A DNA stretch of 64,000 bases. Source: AP-15 sp963703665. Its GTDB lineage: Bacteria > Pseudomonadota > Alphaproteobacteria > ATCC43930 > CGMCC-115725. The stretch spans positions 1 to 64,000 of the forward strand of contig CAVPFB010000005.1 of assembly GCA_963703665.1 (NCBI GenBank). The letters are read 5' to 3'. Each line of letters starts with the position of its first letter. Within the stretch, counting starts at the first letter, position 1. The position numbers were made by a program, and so were the translations under genes. The notes beneath the pieces are model-generated. The model had not been told where the DNA came from and made no database searches. It was given only the letters and a program-made list of their open reading frames with translations. Positions 1-9,204 of this stretch are shown in pieces.

Positions 1-1
1 C

Positions 2-586
2 GCCGCTTGGCGCTGGCGCGCCGCCTTCGACCCGATCGCGATCGGCGCCGCGGTCGCCGGATATCCCGCCGCTCCGCTGGTATTTCTCGGCGTGCATATC
101 GTCGCCAGCCTGCTGTTCGTGCCGCGCACCGTGCTGGCGATCGCGGCCGGGCTGCTGTTCGGCATCGGGTGGGGCATCGTCTGGGCGGCAATCGGCAGCG
201 TTCTCGGCGCCGTCGTCGGGTTTTGCCTCGCCCGCTACATCGATATCGTGCTGATCGACCTGCACGCGCACGCTCGCTTTCGGCCAACTTCTCGATCGGG
301 TCCAGCGCGGCGGCTGGCGCGCGGTTGCGCTGTTGCGGCTGATCCCGGTCATCCCGCACAGCCTCGGCAATTATGGGCTGGGTCTCACCCCGCTGCCGCT
401 TCGCGCCTATGCGTTGGGTTCCTTGTCGGCCAATTGCCGATGACGATCGCCTGCGTCGATCTCGGCACTGCCGGCGAGCGGTTGGCGATGGGGGATGCCG
501 GCTGGGTCGCCCCGACCGTGATCGGCGCCGCGGCCCTCGGCCTGTCCCTGCTGGTCCCGGTCCTCGCCCGCCGCCCCGTCGGATAG
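2..586 (+). CDS. VTT-domain (TVP38/TMEM64, DedA-like) membrane protein, 5' partial, frameshifted
   Basis: This is an integral membrane protein of the VTT/SNARE-associated family, whose members are linked to lipid scrambling or envelope homeostasis. The reading frame is already open at the window edge, so the start is missing. Hydrophobic segments cover roughly bases 90-235 and 510-575. The conserved core (RLIPVIPHSLGNYGLGLTP, about 335-395) lies in a different frame from both ends. This implies one indel near 245-285 and a compensating one near 415-423. The stop is at 584-586. The 3' end overlaps the reading frame of glcF on the opposite strand by about 200 bp, more than expected. That overlap probably arises because the glcF end is itself frame-disturbed. 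The family call rests on the LIPxxPH...NYxxGLTxxP core. Confidence 0.7.
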   Translation, partial: AAWRWRAAFDPIAIGAAVAGYPAAPLVFLGVHIVASLLFVPRTVLAIAAGLLFGIGWGIVWAAIGSVLGAVVGFCLARYIDIVLIDLHAHARFRPTSRSGPARRLARGCAVAADPGHPAQPRQLWAGSHPAAASRLCVGFLVGQLPMTIACVDLGTAGERLAMGDAGWVAPTVIGAAALGLSLLVPVLARRPVG

Positions 587-1884
587 CCGGCGCGCAATGC
601 CGGCGGCTGCGGGCCGCGGGTGGCCCAGTCGAGAAGCTCGACCGTATGCACGACGGGCGCCTCGCAGCCGGGGGCGAGCTGGGTGATGCAGCCGATATTG
701 CCGGTGGCGACGAGATCGGGATTGGTCTTGGCGATATTGGCGAGCTTGCGGTCGCGTAACCGCTGGGCGATCTCCGGTTGCAGCAAATTGTAGGTTCCGG
801 CGGAGCCGCAGCACAGATGCCCCTCCGGCACCTCGACGGTCTCGAACCCGGCCTGGGTCAGCAATGCCTTTGGCCCGCCATGAAGGCGCTGGCCGTGCTG
901 CATCGAGCACGCCGAATGATAGGCGACGCGCAGACCGCGGCCGGGGCTTTCGGCCGCGGGCGTTTGCAGCCCCAGCTCCTCGACGATTTCGCTGACATCG
1001 CGCGCGAGGCTCGCGATACGCGCCGCCTTGTCGGCATAGGCCGGGTCTTCGCGCAGCATAAAGCCGTAATCCTTGACCGTGGTGCCGCAGCCCGACGCGT
1101 TGATCGCGATCGCGTCGAGCCCACCGGCCGTCCGCTCGCGCTCCCAGGCGTCGATATTCGCGCGCGCAAGGGCGAGGGCGGCGGCCTTTTGCCCGAGGTG
1201 ATGCACCAGCGAGCCGCAGCAGCCGCTGCCCGGTGCGCGGACGACCTCGCAGCCGTGACGCGTCAGCAGCCGGATTGTGGCTTCGTTGATCTCCGGCGCC
1301 AGCACCCGCTGGGCGCAGCCGGGCAGCAACGCGACGCGCGTCCGCCTAACCCCTTCGGCCGGAAACACGCGCCGGCGGTCGGTCGGGGAGGCGCGGGGCA
1401 CCGTTACCGGCATCAGCGCCAGCATCGGCGCGAGGCGGCTCGGCATAAACCGCGCGAACGGTCGGGCGAGCCCAGCGCCGCGCAATGCCAGGCGGAACAG
1501 CCGCGGCCGGGTCAGCACCGCGCCGAGCATCCGCCGCAACACCCGGTCGGCCCAGGGGCGGCGGTATTTCTCCTCGATCCAGCGCCGGCCGTGGTCGACG
1601 AGATGCATATAGTTGACCCCCGACGGGCAGGTCGTCATGCAGGCAAGGCACGACAGGCAGCGATCGATGTGCTTGACCGTGTCGGCGCTCGGCGCCTCGC
1701 CGCGGGCGAGCATGTCCTTGATCAGGTAGATGCGGCCGCGCGGGCTGTCGAGCTCGTCGCTGAGCAGGAGATAGGTCGGGCATGTCGCGGTGCAGAACCC
1801 GCAATGGGTACAATTTCGCAAAATCTTTTCGGATTGCGCCGTGTCGGGGTCGGCGAGCTGCTCTTCGGTGAAATCGGTGCGCAC
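385..1884 (-). CDS. glcF: Glycolate oxidase iron-sulfur subunit GlcF
   Basis: GlcF passes electrons from the flavin subunits of glycolate dehydrogenase (GlcD, GlcE) to the respiratory chain. Two ferredoxin-type 4Fe-4S motifs are visible: C25-x2-C28-x2-C31-x3-C35-P and C76-x2-C79-x2-C82-x3-C86-P. Two CCG (heterodisulfide-reductase-like) motifs follow, GSGCCGSLVHH and GHLCCGSAGTYN. Family members usually stop soon after a sequence like ELLDWATRGPQPPAL, here near base 600. The open frame instead runs about 70 residues further, antisense to the upstream gene, so the true end is probably near 590 and the stop lost to an indel. GlcD and GlcE are not in the window. An IS481 element lies just upstream of the start, so any upstream operon partner is separated from it. 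Confidence 0.9.
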   Translation of the reverse strand: MRTDFTEEQLADPDTAQSEKILRNCTHCGFCTATCPTYLLLSDELDSPRGRIYLIKDMLARGEAPSADTVKHIDRCLSCLACMTTCPSGVNYMHLVDHGRRWIEEKYRRPWADRVLRRMLGAVLTRPRLFRLALRGAGLARPFARFMPSRLAPMLALMPVTVPRASPTDRRRVFPAEGVRRTRVALLPGCAQRVLAPEINEATIRLLTRHGCEVVRAPGSGCCGSLVHHLGQKAAALALARANIDAWERERTAGGLDAIAINASGCGTTVKDYGFMLREDPAYADKAARIASLARDVSEIVEELGLQTPAAESPGRGLRVAYHSACSMQHGQRLHGGPKALLTQAGFETVEVPEGHLCCGSAGTYNLLQPEIAQRLRDRKLANIAKTNPDLVATGNIGCITQLAPGCEAPVVHTVELLDWATRGPQPPALRAGYPTGRRARTGTSRDRPRAAAPITVGATQPASPIANRSPAVPRSTQAIVIGNWPTRNPTHRREAAAG

Positions 1885-1933
1885 CGTTCACGGCCCAGCT
1901 TGGAGTGATGCAGCTGCTTCCATTGGGCTATCG

Positions 1934-3160
1934 TCACCCCCGCTTTCGTGTTCTGTCCCGCAAGATTGGCGCGACGGTTCGCGGTTGTGGCAAGCTGTTG
2001 AGATGCTGCGGCAGCGGCACCAGATGCGAGAAGAGGCGCAGCTCGTCCCGGTAGTCCACAGGAGGGACCCGCGCGTCCGCGCCGCGACCCCCGCGAGTTT
2101 GGCGGTGCGGCGCGCGGGAGGTCCCGGTGGACCCACCGGGGCGAGCGTCTCCCGGAGACAACCCGCGTGCTGCAAGCCGAGCAAGGGGAGCGCCGGCTGA
2201 TGGATCTCAAGCTGCACGCCAACGCCACCACGACGCCGCGCACCCGCGCCTATATCCAGAACAGCCGGGCCAGCAATGCCGCTCTGGCCCGCGAGCTCGG
2301 CATCCACAGCCGTACCGTGGCACGGTGGAAGCGCCGCCCCGAGGTCGTCGATCGATCGACCCGCCCGCATCGCCTGGCGACCACGATCAACGACTGGGAA
2401 GAAGCCCTGATCGTCGAGCTGCGCGCAGCTTGGCGCTGCCGCTCGACGACATCGTCGAGGCGATGCGGCGCTGTATCAACCCCGAGCTGTCGCGTAGTGC
2501 GATTCACCGCTGCCTGCAGCGGCACGGCATCTCCGCCCGCCTGACGCCGCCAAAAGCCCCGGCCGCCGCCTTCCACACCGAGGCTCCGGCCGGCTTCATC
2601 CACATCGACGTCAAATACCTGCCGCCGCTCGACCGCCGGCGCAGCTACGCCTATGTCGCGATCGACCGCGCCACCCGCTTTGTCTACCTCGAAATCCTGC
2701 CCGATCGCCGGGCCGACACCGCGGCCGGGTTTCTCGAGCGCTTTCTTGCCGGCTTCCCGCTCGCCGTCCACACCGTGCTGACCGATAACGGCTCCGAATT
2801 CACCGATCGCTTCGCCGTCAACAAAAAGAACAAGCCGCACGACAAGCCGTCCGGCGCGCACGCCTTCGATCGCCTCTGCACCCGGCATTCGATCATCCAT
2901 CGCTGATCCGCGCCTGATCCGCCCGTTTCGCCCGCAAACCAACGGCATGGTCGAGCGCTTCAACCGCCGCCTCGGCGAGCATCTCGACCGCAGACCGCTG
3001 CTGCGCGCCCATCGCCGCTTCCGCGACCACGCCGAACGCGACACCTATCTCCTCACCTTCGTTGCCGATTACAATCGCACCCGCCTGCGATGCCTCGATT
3101 ACCTGGCACCCGCCGAACTCCTCGCTAAACTCACGGGACACAACACGAAGGCGGGGGTCA
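1934..3160 (+). mobile_element. IS481-family insertion sequence
   Basis: Near-matching inverted ends bound this element. The left end at 1934 reads TCACCCCCGCTTTCGTGTTC; the right end at 3160, read on the minus strand, begins TGACCCCCGCCTTCGTGTTG. The similarity continues for about 40 bp with a handful of mismatches. Between them lies one IS481-type DDE transposase gene. At 1227 bp the element is of normal size for the family. I could not find an unambiguous target-site duplication next to these ends. Confidence 0.75.
2200..3160 (+). pseudogene. IS481-family transposase, frameshifted
   Basis: This DDE-type integrase-fold transposase opens with an HTH region (ALARELGIHSRTVARWK). The rve/integrase core follows, with HIDVKYLPPL (first Asp), LTDNGSEFTDRF (second Asp) and QTNGMVERFNRRL (Glu). 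Three frames are needed. The N-terminus starts at ATG 2200, the frame changes near 2430, and again near 2905. At the second site an imperfect 11-bp tandem repeat (CTGATCCGC twice, 2903-2922) breaks the frame between HSIIHR and LIRPFRPQTNG. The last frame has no stop at the element end and reads in frame into the IS110 transposase downstream. The protein is probably inactive as written, although both shifts could be sequencing errors. Confidence 0.75.
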
Positions 3161-3231
3161 GAGATGCTATGGGGCGAGTGGCGAGGGCATGGCACCATCG
3201 TCGCTGCGAACAAACCCGACGGGGGTTCCCC

Positions 3232-4395
3232 ATGCCACAGGTGAATGACCTCAGCCGATGCCTGGCCGCTCTGGACCAGGATAGCACGTTGATTGCGGTG
3301 ATCGAGATGAGCCAGTCGAGTTGGCTGGTTGCCGGGATCGTTCCCGGCATTGAACGTCATCCAGCGAAAAAGCTCGAACCAGATCAGACAGCGCTGCTGC
3401 GGCTGCTGCATCGCTGGCGGGCCGAGGCGGAGCGGGCCGGGCGCGCGATCAACAGGATCGCGGTCGCCTTTGAGGCCGGTCGCGACGGGGTGTGGCTGGC
3501 GCGCTGGTTGCGGGCGCGCGAGGTCGACGCCCAGGTGATCCATCCCAACAGCATCGCGGTCGCGCGCGAGCATCGCCGGGCGAAGACCGACCGGCTCGAT
3601 GTGGCGCTGTTGAAGCGGTCTTTTCTTGGCTGGCTGCGCGGCGAACCCGACCATTGCCAGATGATCGCAATCCCGACCCTGGAAGAGGAAGACGCCCGGC
3701 GGCCGGGCCGCGAGCGGGAAGGGCTCGTCGGTGAGCGCACGCGCATTATCAACCGCATCAAGAGCACGCTGGCGTGGCTCGGCATCCGCGGGTTCAAGCC
3801 ACACTTGCGCAATGCGGCAGCACGGCTCGAGATGCTGCGGACGCCCGAAGGAATGCCGCTGCCGGCGAACACGCTGGCCGAGCTGCATCGCGAGATGACC
3901 CGCTTGCAGCTGATCGGTCGGCAGATCCGCGAGATCGAGACCGCGCGTTTGGAGCGATTGACGCGGCAGCCGAACGCGGGCGCCCACCCGATGATCCGGT
4001 TGCTGACGCAGGTGCGCGGCGTCGGCGTCGAGACGGCAGACCTGCTTGCCAATGAGGCCTTTGCGCGGCCGCTGCGCGATCAGCGGGCGGTGGCCCGTTA
4101 CGGCGGTCTGACCGGTGCGCCCGACGAGAGCGGCAGCCGGCGCCGGGAGAAAGGACTGGCCCGAGCGGGCAACGCCCGGATCCGTCGCGGTATGATCCAA
4201 TTGGCTTGGCGCTTTCTGATGTTCCAAAAGGACAGCCACTTGGCCCAATGGTACTGGCGCCGTACCGTCGATGCCCGTGGCGCCACCCGCAAGACCATGA
4301 TCGTAGCACTGGCCCGCAAGCTGCTCGTTAGCTTGTGGCGGCTGGCAACCACCGGCGAGGTTCCCGAGGGTGTCGTGCTGCGGCCGGCGCTGTGA
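3232..4395 (+). CDS. IS110-family transposase (DEDD recombinase)
   Basis: This 387-residue protein has the two-domain architecture of IS110 transposases. An N-terminal RuvC-like DEDD domain carries IAVIEMSQSSW, FEAGRDGVWLARWL and AKTDRLDVALL. A C-terminal Transposase_20 domain carries LTQVRGVGVETADLLANE, ARYGGLTGAPDESG and the catalytic-serine region GLARAGNARIRRGMIQ. The first acidic position reads Glu (VIEMS) where many members have Asp. ATG 3232 is chosen because family homology begins there; the frame is open further upstream only because it fuses with the IS481 transposase. This is the only full-length transposase in the cluster and could be active. Confidence 0.85.
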   Translation: MPQVNDLSRCLAALDQDSTLIAVIEMSQSSWLVAGIVPGIERHPAKKLEPDQTALLRLLHRWRAEAERAGRAINRIAVAFEAGRDGVWLARWLRAREVDAQVIHPNSIAVAREHRRAKTDRLDVALLKRSFLGWLRGEPDHCQMIAIPTLEEEDARRPGREREGLVGERTRIINRIKSTLAWLGIRGFKPHLRNAAARLEMLRTPEGMPLPANTLAELHREMTRLQLIGRQIREIETARLERLTRQPNAGAHPMIRLLTQVRGVGVETADLLANEAFARPLRDQRAVARYGGLTGAPDESGSRRREKGLARAGNARIRRGMIQLAWRFLMFQKDSHLAQWYWRRTVDARGATRKTMIVALARKLLVSLWRLATTGEVPEGVVLRPAL

Positions 4396-4744
4396 ATGAC
4401 TGGCCGGCAGCACACCATTAGAGCTGATGCGGTGCCCGTGGCGGTAATCGCCGCAGGGTGCCCATAACGATCCGAGGTGGCGGTGACCCGAGGCAGGCAT
4501 GGCTTTTACGCCGTCTCAGAGAATGGGCCCGCCGCCCGGAGCCTCGCCGCCGATGCGCATCGCTGCATCATGGTCCAGGCCCACCCGAGGCCTACCGAAT
4601 ACAAGTGTGTTGGGCTGCAGCCCAATGGCGCGCTCCCCTCGGATCGTCGATCCTGCTCCGACCCACCCAAGCCTGCCGTTGACCTCCCAAACCATGAGGC
4701 TTGACAACAGTTGCCCCATACAAGCTTGCCCCGGCGCCGGCCGG
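4396..4744 (+). other. Structured non-coding tail of the IS110 element, candidate bridge-RNA region
   Basis: No plausible coding frame occupies this stretch directly behind the transposase. It contains a perfect 16-bp palindrome (TTGGGCTGCAGCCCAA, 4610-4625), a small hairpin around GGCGGTAATCGCC near 4440-4453, and GGATCGTCGATCC near 4640-4653. IS110-group elements are known to encode a bridge RNA in one non-coding end, downstream of the gene in the IS1111 subgroup. That this region does so here is inference from position and folding potential. Confidence 0.35.
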
Positions 4745-4925
4745 GGTCGGCCAGCCACATCGCATCGTTCGCATCGGTCTTGCGCCCGGGCATGTTTTTG
4801 ACGTGCATGGCGTTGGCCAGCACAAGCTCAAAGCTCTCGCCGAGAACGACCCAGACCGGCTTCCAATAGATCCCCGTCGCTTCCATCACGACGGGGCTGA
4901 TCCCAGAACCCGTCAGCCACGCCAC
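4745..4925 (-). pseudogene. Remnant of a second IS110-family transposase
   Basis: The minus strand encodes about 60 residues of an IS110 N-terminal domain: PVVMEATGIYWKPVWVVLGE, then FELVLANAMHVKNMPGRKTD and ANDAMWLAD. Homology ends abruptly at the WLAD junction, where the sequence changes to the tail of the neighbouring IS110 element. Upstream (4926-5060) the frame becomes unrecognisable. This is a truncated fragment, apparently cut by the neighbouring insertion. Confidence 0.7.
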
Positions 4926-5272
4926 CCTTCCGCGACAGAAGCGTTGCCTCCTCGACCGCCTCTACCAACGCCTCACCGCCGCCCTCGACCAGCTCATCCG
5001 CGCTATCGGCCTTGTATCCTCGTCGATCAACGAGAACAAAATTCCCGTTGTTTGCCCCCATAACGGCCTAATTGCCGGGCTCGCAGCACCAAGAACCAAC
5101 CGACCTCGGTGCCGGTGCCGGCTCCCATCCTACCCGCAGTTTCATCCGACGCGCGTCGAGAGACGCTCCCGGTGACCAACTAATATGAAACTCAGTCTAT
5201 CGTTCCATAATACTGCTTTTGGGTGTAAAGTGCAATTTCTGCAATTTTATATTGTTTTGGCCGCGCACGGGC
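4926..5272. other. Region without a recognised gene
   Basis: About 350 bp between the IS110 remnant and the small hypothetical gene. Short open frames on both strands show no family motif and no ribosome-binding site that I trust. The stretch 5180-5265 is AT-richer than its surroundings. It is most likely debris of mobile elements plus the region downstream of the hypothetical gene. Confidence 0.4.
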
Positions 5273-5593
5273 CTACGGCGTCCTGTGGGGCCCTGCCCCG
5301 ATCCGCGGCGCCGGCTCATCCTCGTGCATCCGGAACATGCCGCCATCGGCTGAAGGCCCGGAACCGGCGCACCAGCGGACCACGAACGCGCCCGCGAACG
5401 TGGGGTCGAGGAAATAAATCGGGACGGCATCGTTCAGCACGCCCTGCAACCCGGGCGGAGTCATGGCCCAGCTATCGGCACCGCAATTCTCGTCGAGCCA
5501 GGCGGTTATTTGTGTGTGACGCTGGCCGAAACCGCCGGTCGGAACGCCAATCCTGATCCGCACCGGAAACCGCCGCTCGGCCGTCGTGATCAT
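5273..5593 (-). CDS. Small conserved hypothetical protein
   Basis: A protein of about 106 residues starting MITTAERRFPVRIRIGVPTG, with TAWLDENCGADSWAMTPPG in the middle and AFVVRWCAGSG near the end. The text resembles small uncharacterised proteins recurrent in rhizobial and related accessory DNA; this is from memory and not tested here. ATG 5593 is preferred over an upstream ATG at 5617 because conserved text begins there. No catalytic motif or membrane segment is visible, so no function is assigned. Its neighbours (IS remnants and a recombinase tail) suggest an integrated element. Confidence 0.55.
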   Translation of the reverse strand: MITTAERRFPVRIRIGVPTGGFGQRHTQITAWLDENCGADSWAMTPPGLQGVLNDAVPIYFLDPTFAGAFVVRWCAGSGPSADGGMFRMHEDEPAPRIGAGPHRTP

Positions 5594-5643
5594 TTCGCGC
5601 CGATGACCAGGCATCATCGTTCCTCTTTTGTTCGATCGGACGA

Positions 5644-5955
<312 letters not shown>

Positions 5956-5983
5956 CGGTGCTGTTGATCTGGGCCCCCGGATC

Positions 5984-6006
5984 GTCCCCGGACTTGATCC
6001 GGGGAC
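5984..6006. repeat. Palindromic repeat GTCCCCGGA-N5-TCCGGGGAC
   Basis: A 9-bp perfect inverted repeat with a CTTGA loop. This palindrome recurs in intergenic DNA of many alphaproteobacteria (general knowledge). It lies between the tRNA-fMet gene and 5S and could form a processing hairpin in the transcript. Confidence 0.55.
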
Positions 6007-6062
6007 CGGGGGTGGCGTTCGACGATCGGCGGGGCGCGCCCGGCCGGTCGCCGGGTCGCGCC

Positions 6063-6103
6063 GGTTATGAGCCTGACGCGCCGCCGGGCTGCTCCGCCCC
6101 GCG
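6063..6103 (-). pseudogene. Partial duplicate of the 5' half of tRNA-fMet
   Basis: These 41 bases match the 5' end to anticodon half of tRNA-fMet (5915-5955) with four substitutions. The other half of a tRNA is absent. It sits between 5S and the intact tRNA-fMet, so it is co-transcribed with the operon. It may be a relic of a tandem tRNA duplication or of an integration event. Confidence 0.7.
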
Positions 6104-6152
6104 GCGGCGGTGGGGGGCGGGTCCTGGGCTGGGGGTGGGATCGGGGGCTGCG

Positions 6153-6275
6153 AGAGCCTGGCGGCGACCTGCTCTTCCGCGTCTTCAGACGCAGTACCAT
6201 CGGCGCTGAGGGTTTTCACGGCCGAGTTCGGGATGGGATCGGGTGTTTGTGCCCCTCGCTTTGACCACCAGGCTG
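6153..6275 (-). rRNA. rrf: 5S ribosomal RNA
   Basis: On the minus strand the gene begins near AGCCTGGTGGTCAAAGCGAG and ends near GCCGCCAGGCTCTCG, so the terminal helix AGCCTGG/CCAGGCT closes. The conserved CCCGATCCCATCCCGAACTC loop is present. Ends are approximate to a few bases. Confidence 0.9.
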
Positions 6276-6847
6276 TCGCGGCCCCCGGGGATTGGCGGCC
6301 CCCGGAGGATTGGCGCGCCGCGGGACAGATTGGCGCCGGACCTGTGCGTCCGGACTCTGCGACCGTGATCGCGCCGTCGGAATCTGTCGTCTGATGGGGG
6401 AAGTGTGCGGCGACACTGCAGCGCTGGACGTGTCGTCGCCCGGGCGGCGCCGATGCACCCCGGGTTTGGCGCCTGGGTTTGGCGCTTGCCGCTGCACGCC
6501 GGCGGTTTTCCGGCCAAGCTTTGATCTTGGGTTGGGGTTCGAGCGGGTTCGAGCGATTAGTACCGGTCAGCTCCACGGATTGCTCCGCTTCCACCTCCGG
6601 CCTATCGACGTGGTGGTCTTCCACGGCTCTCGACGAGACCTGGTTTTGAGGGGGGCTTCCCGCTTAGATGCGTTCAGCGGTTATCCCGTCCGCACTTAGC
6701 TACCCGGCGTTGCGGCGGGCGCCACAACCGGTCCACCAGAGGTGCGTCCCTCCCGGTCCTCTCGTACTGGGGAGAGCGCCTCGCAAGTCTCGAACACCCA
6801 CGGCAGATAGGGACCGAACTGTCTCACGACGTTCTAAACCCAGCTCA

Positions 6848-6891
<44 letters not shown>

Positions 6892-6892
6892 C

Positions 6893-6932
<40 letters not shown>

Positions 6933-6961
6933 GACGCCGTCGATATGGACTCTTGGGCGTC

Positions 6962-7015
<54 letters not shown>

Positions 7016-7157
7016 GCGGGACCACCGGATCACTATGGCCGACTTTCGTCTCTGCTCGAGCCGTCGCTCTCGCAGTCAGGCGGGCTTGTGCCATTGCACT
7101 CAACAGCTGATTTCCGACCAGCCTGAGCCCACCATCGCGCGCCTCCGTTACTCTTTG

Positions 7158-7188
<31 letters not shown>

Positions 7189-7443
7189 ATGCAGGGTCCC
7201 GGACCCGGGTAACGGGCCGCGGTTAGATGCCAGAGAACTCAAGAGCGGTATTTCAAGGGTGCCTCCACCCCAACTGGCGCCAGGGCTTCAACGGCTCCCG
7301 CCTATCCTACACATGAGATCCCTAACACCACTGCAAAGCTGTAGTAAAGGTGCACGGGGTCTTTCCGTCTGACCGCGGGAACTCCGCATCTTCACGGAGA
7401 ATTCAATTTCGCTGAGCCGGTGTTGGAGACAGCGGGGAAGTCG

Positions 7444-7540
<97 letters not shown>

Positions 7541-8114
7541 GAGCGTGAACCCCTCCTCTTAACCTTCCGGCACCGGGCAGGCGTCAGACCCTATACGTCG
7601 TCTTGCGACTTCGCAGAGCCCTGTGTTTTTAGTAAACAGTCGCCACCCCCTACTCTGTGCCCCCCGCCCCTGGTTGCCCAGAAACGGGGCCCCCTTCTCC
7701 CGAAGTTACGGGGGCATTTTGCCGAGTTCCTTCAACACCGTTCGCTCACACGCCTGGGTATGCTCTACCAGTCCACCAGTGTCGGTTTCGGGTACGGTCT
7801 TTAATGCCGGCGCTGTTTCCCGGAAGTCCCGAGGCCGCCCCCTCAATCCATTAAGAGAGAACGGCTTTCGGCCTTCGTCACGCTCCGGCAGGCGGAGGAA
7901 TATTAACCCCCTTCCCATCGGCTACGGCTCTCGCCCTCGCCTTAGGGGCCCGGCTAACCCTGCGCGGAATAACCTTGCGCAGGAACCCTTGGACTTTCGG
8001 CGTGAGGGTTTCTCACCCTCATTTACGCTACTCATGTCAGCATTCGCACTTCCGATGCCTCCACAGGCGCTCGCGCGCCGGCTTCGCCGGCCTACGGAAC
8101 GCTCCGCTACCGCT

Positions 8115-8584
8115 TCAGGGACAGGAGACGGAGGCAGAGCGGATCAGAACTGCCGACGCAACTGGCAGGCCGTGCAGCATCCGGTGCTGATCTCGCGTAC
8201 TCGTCGCGCCACTTCCGACCACATCGGCTCGTCGACATAGCCGAGATCACGGCAGTAGCGCAGCCACACCTGCATCTCGTCGCGTACGAGCCGATCGCCA
8301 TCAGACAGAAGCGCGGCGAAACTCCGCTTCGCAGAGCACTTCTGCGCGGCCAAAGCCTTCGGCCAGGTTGGCGCAGATCGATTTCGACGCCCGCCGGAGC
8401 TGGTCGGCCAGACGCGCACTGCTCGATCCGTCGGGAACTCGCAGGCTTGCCCGATGCACTTCAAGCGACAACCGATAGGCCCGCCGGAACACCTCGAGGT
8501 CTTCGAACCGCTGCACCACTCGCTTCTCGCTCGCTCTATCCATCTCCTTCTGGATCCCTGGTCTCTGGTCTCCTGTCCTCTGAA
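8115..8584 (-). other. 23S rRNA intervening sequence in the helix-45 region
   Basis: The insert lies about 1.2 kb from the 5' end of 23S, between the conserved GCTACCGCTT and CGCAGCTTCGGTGCGTGGC flanks. That corresponds to helix 45, a classic IVS site. It is closed by an inverted repeat, GGACAGGAGAC (8120-8130) with GTCTCCTGTCC (8568-8578). The repeat extends outward as TTCAG/CTGAA with one bulge, as expected for an RNase III stem. It contains a small protein gene. Confidence 0.85.
8144..8543 (-). pseudogene. IVS-encoded four-helix-bundle protein (23S rRNA-associated S23 family), frameshifted
   Basis: The N-terminal part starts MDRASEKRVVQRFEDLEVFR and contains the family signature LADQLRRASKSICANLAEGF. 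This matches the four-helix-bundle/S23 proteins typical of 23S IVS elements, usually about 120 residues. After EAEFRR the frame is lost near 8305. The C-terminal part (RDEMQVWLRYCRDLGYVDE) resumes in another frame. At least one, probably two indels are present. The protein's role is unknown in general. The frame break may be real decay, since IVS genes are dispensable, or a sequencing error. Confidence 0.8.
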
Positions 8585-8646
8585 CACCCGCAGCTTCGGT
8601 GCGTGGCTTGAGCCCCGTTACATTTTCGGCGCCGGACGGCTGATTA

Positions 8647-8704
<58 letters not shown>

Positions 8705-9104
8705 TTGTCTTGGCCTTCCCACATCCTTTCCCACTTAGCCACGACTTGGGGACCTTAGCTGGCGGTCTGGGCTGTTTCCCTCTCGACGACGGACCTTAGC
8801 ACCCGCCGTCTGGCTGCCGATCTCCACTCGCCGGTATTCGGAGTTTGGTTAGGTTTGGTAAGGCTCGCGCCCCCCTAGCCCATCCAGTGCTCTACCCCCG
8901 GCGGTGAGCAATCGACGCTCTACCTCAATAGATTTCGCGGAGAACCAGCTATTTCCGAGTTTGATTGGCCTTTCACCCCTAGCCACAAGTCATCCCCTAC
9001 TTTTGCAACAGTAGTGGGTTCGGTCCTCCAGTGCGTGTTACCGCACCTTCAACCTGCCCATGGCTAGATCACCCGGTTTCGGGTCTGATCCCGGCAACTC
9101 AGAG

Positions 9105-9137
<33 letters not shown>

Positions 9138-9204
9138 GCCTAACGGCTTAAGCTTGCTGCCAAGACCAACTCGCTGACCCATTATACAAAAGGTACGCCG
9201 TCAG

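Larger units (their letters stand above)
3161..4744 (+). mobile_element. IS110-family element (approximate bounds)
   Basis: The element consists of an intact IS110-type transposase with about 70 bp upstream and about 350 bp of non-coding DNA downstream. The left bound is set by the IS481 right end. The right bound is set where a second, unrelated IS110 transposase fragment on the minus strand breaks off after WLAD, near 4745. IS110 elements lack long terminal inverted repeats, so the exact ends cannot be read directly. A short word GGCATGGC occurs near both sides (about 3187 and 4497). Confidence 0.5.

Noticed and set aside
1934..3160. Target-site duplication around the IS481 element
   Set aside because: A GCTAT word occurs near both ends, but not directly adjacent to the inverted ends, so it cannot be claimed.
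2893..4500. A 535-residue minus-strand frame across the IS region
   Set aside because: It is the exact antisense of the IS481/IS110 transposase frame, with low-complexity composition and no family motif.
7623..8240. Protein-like frames inside 16S and 23S rRNA
   Set aside because: They lie in highly conserved rRNA sequence; only the S23-type frame within the intervening sequence is a real gene.
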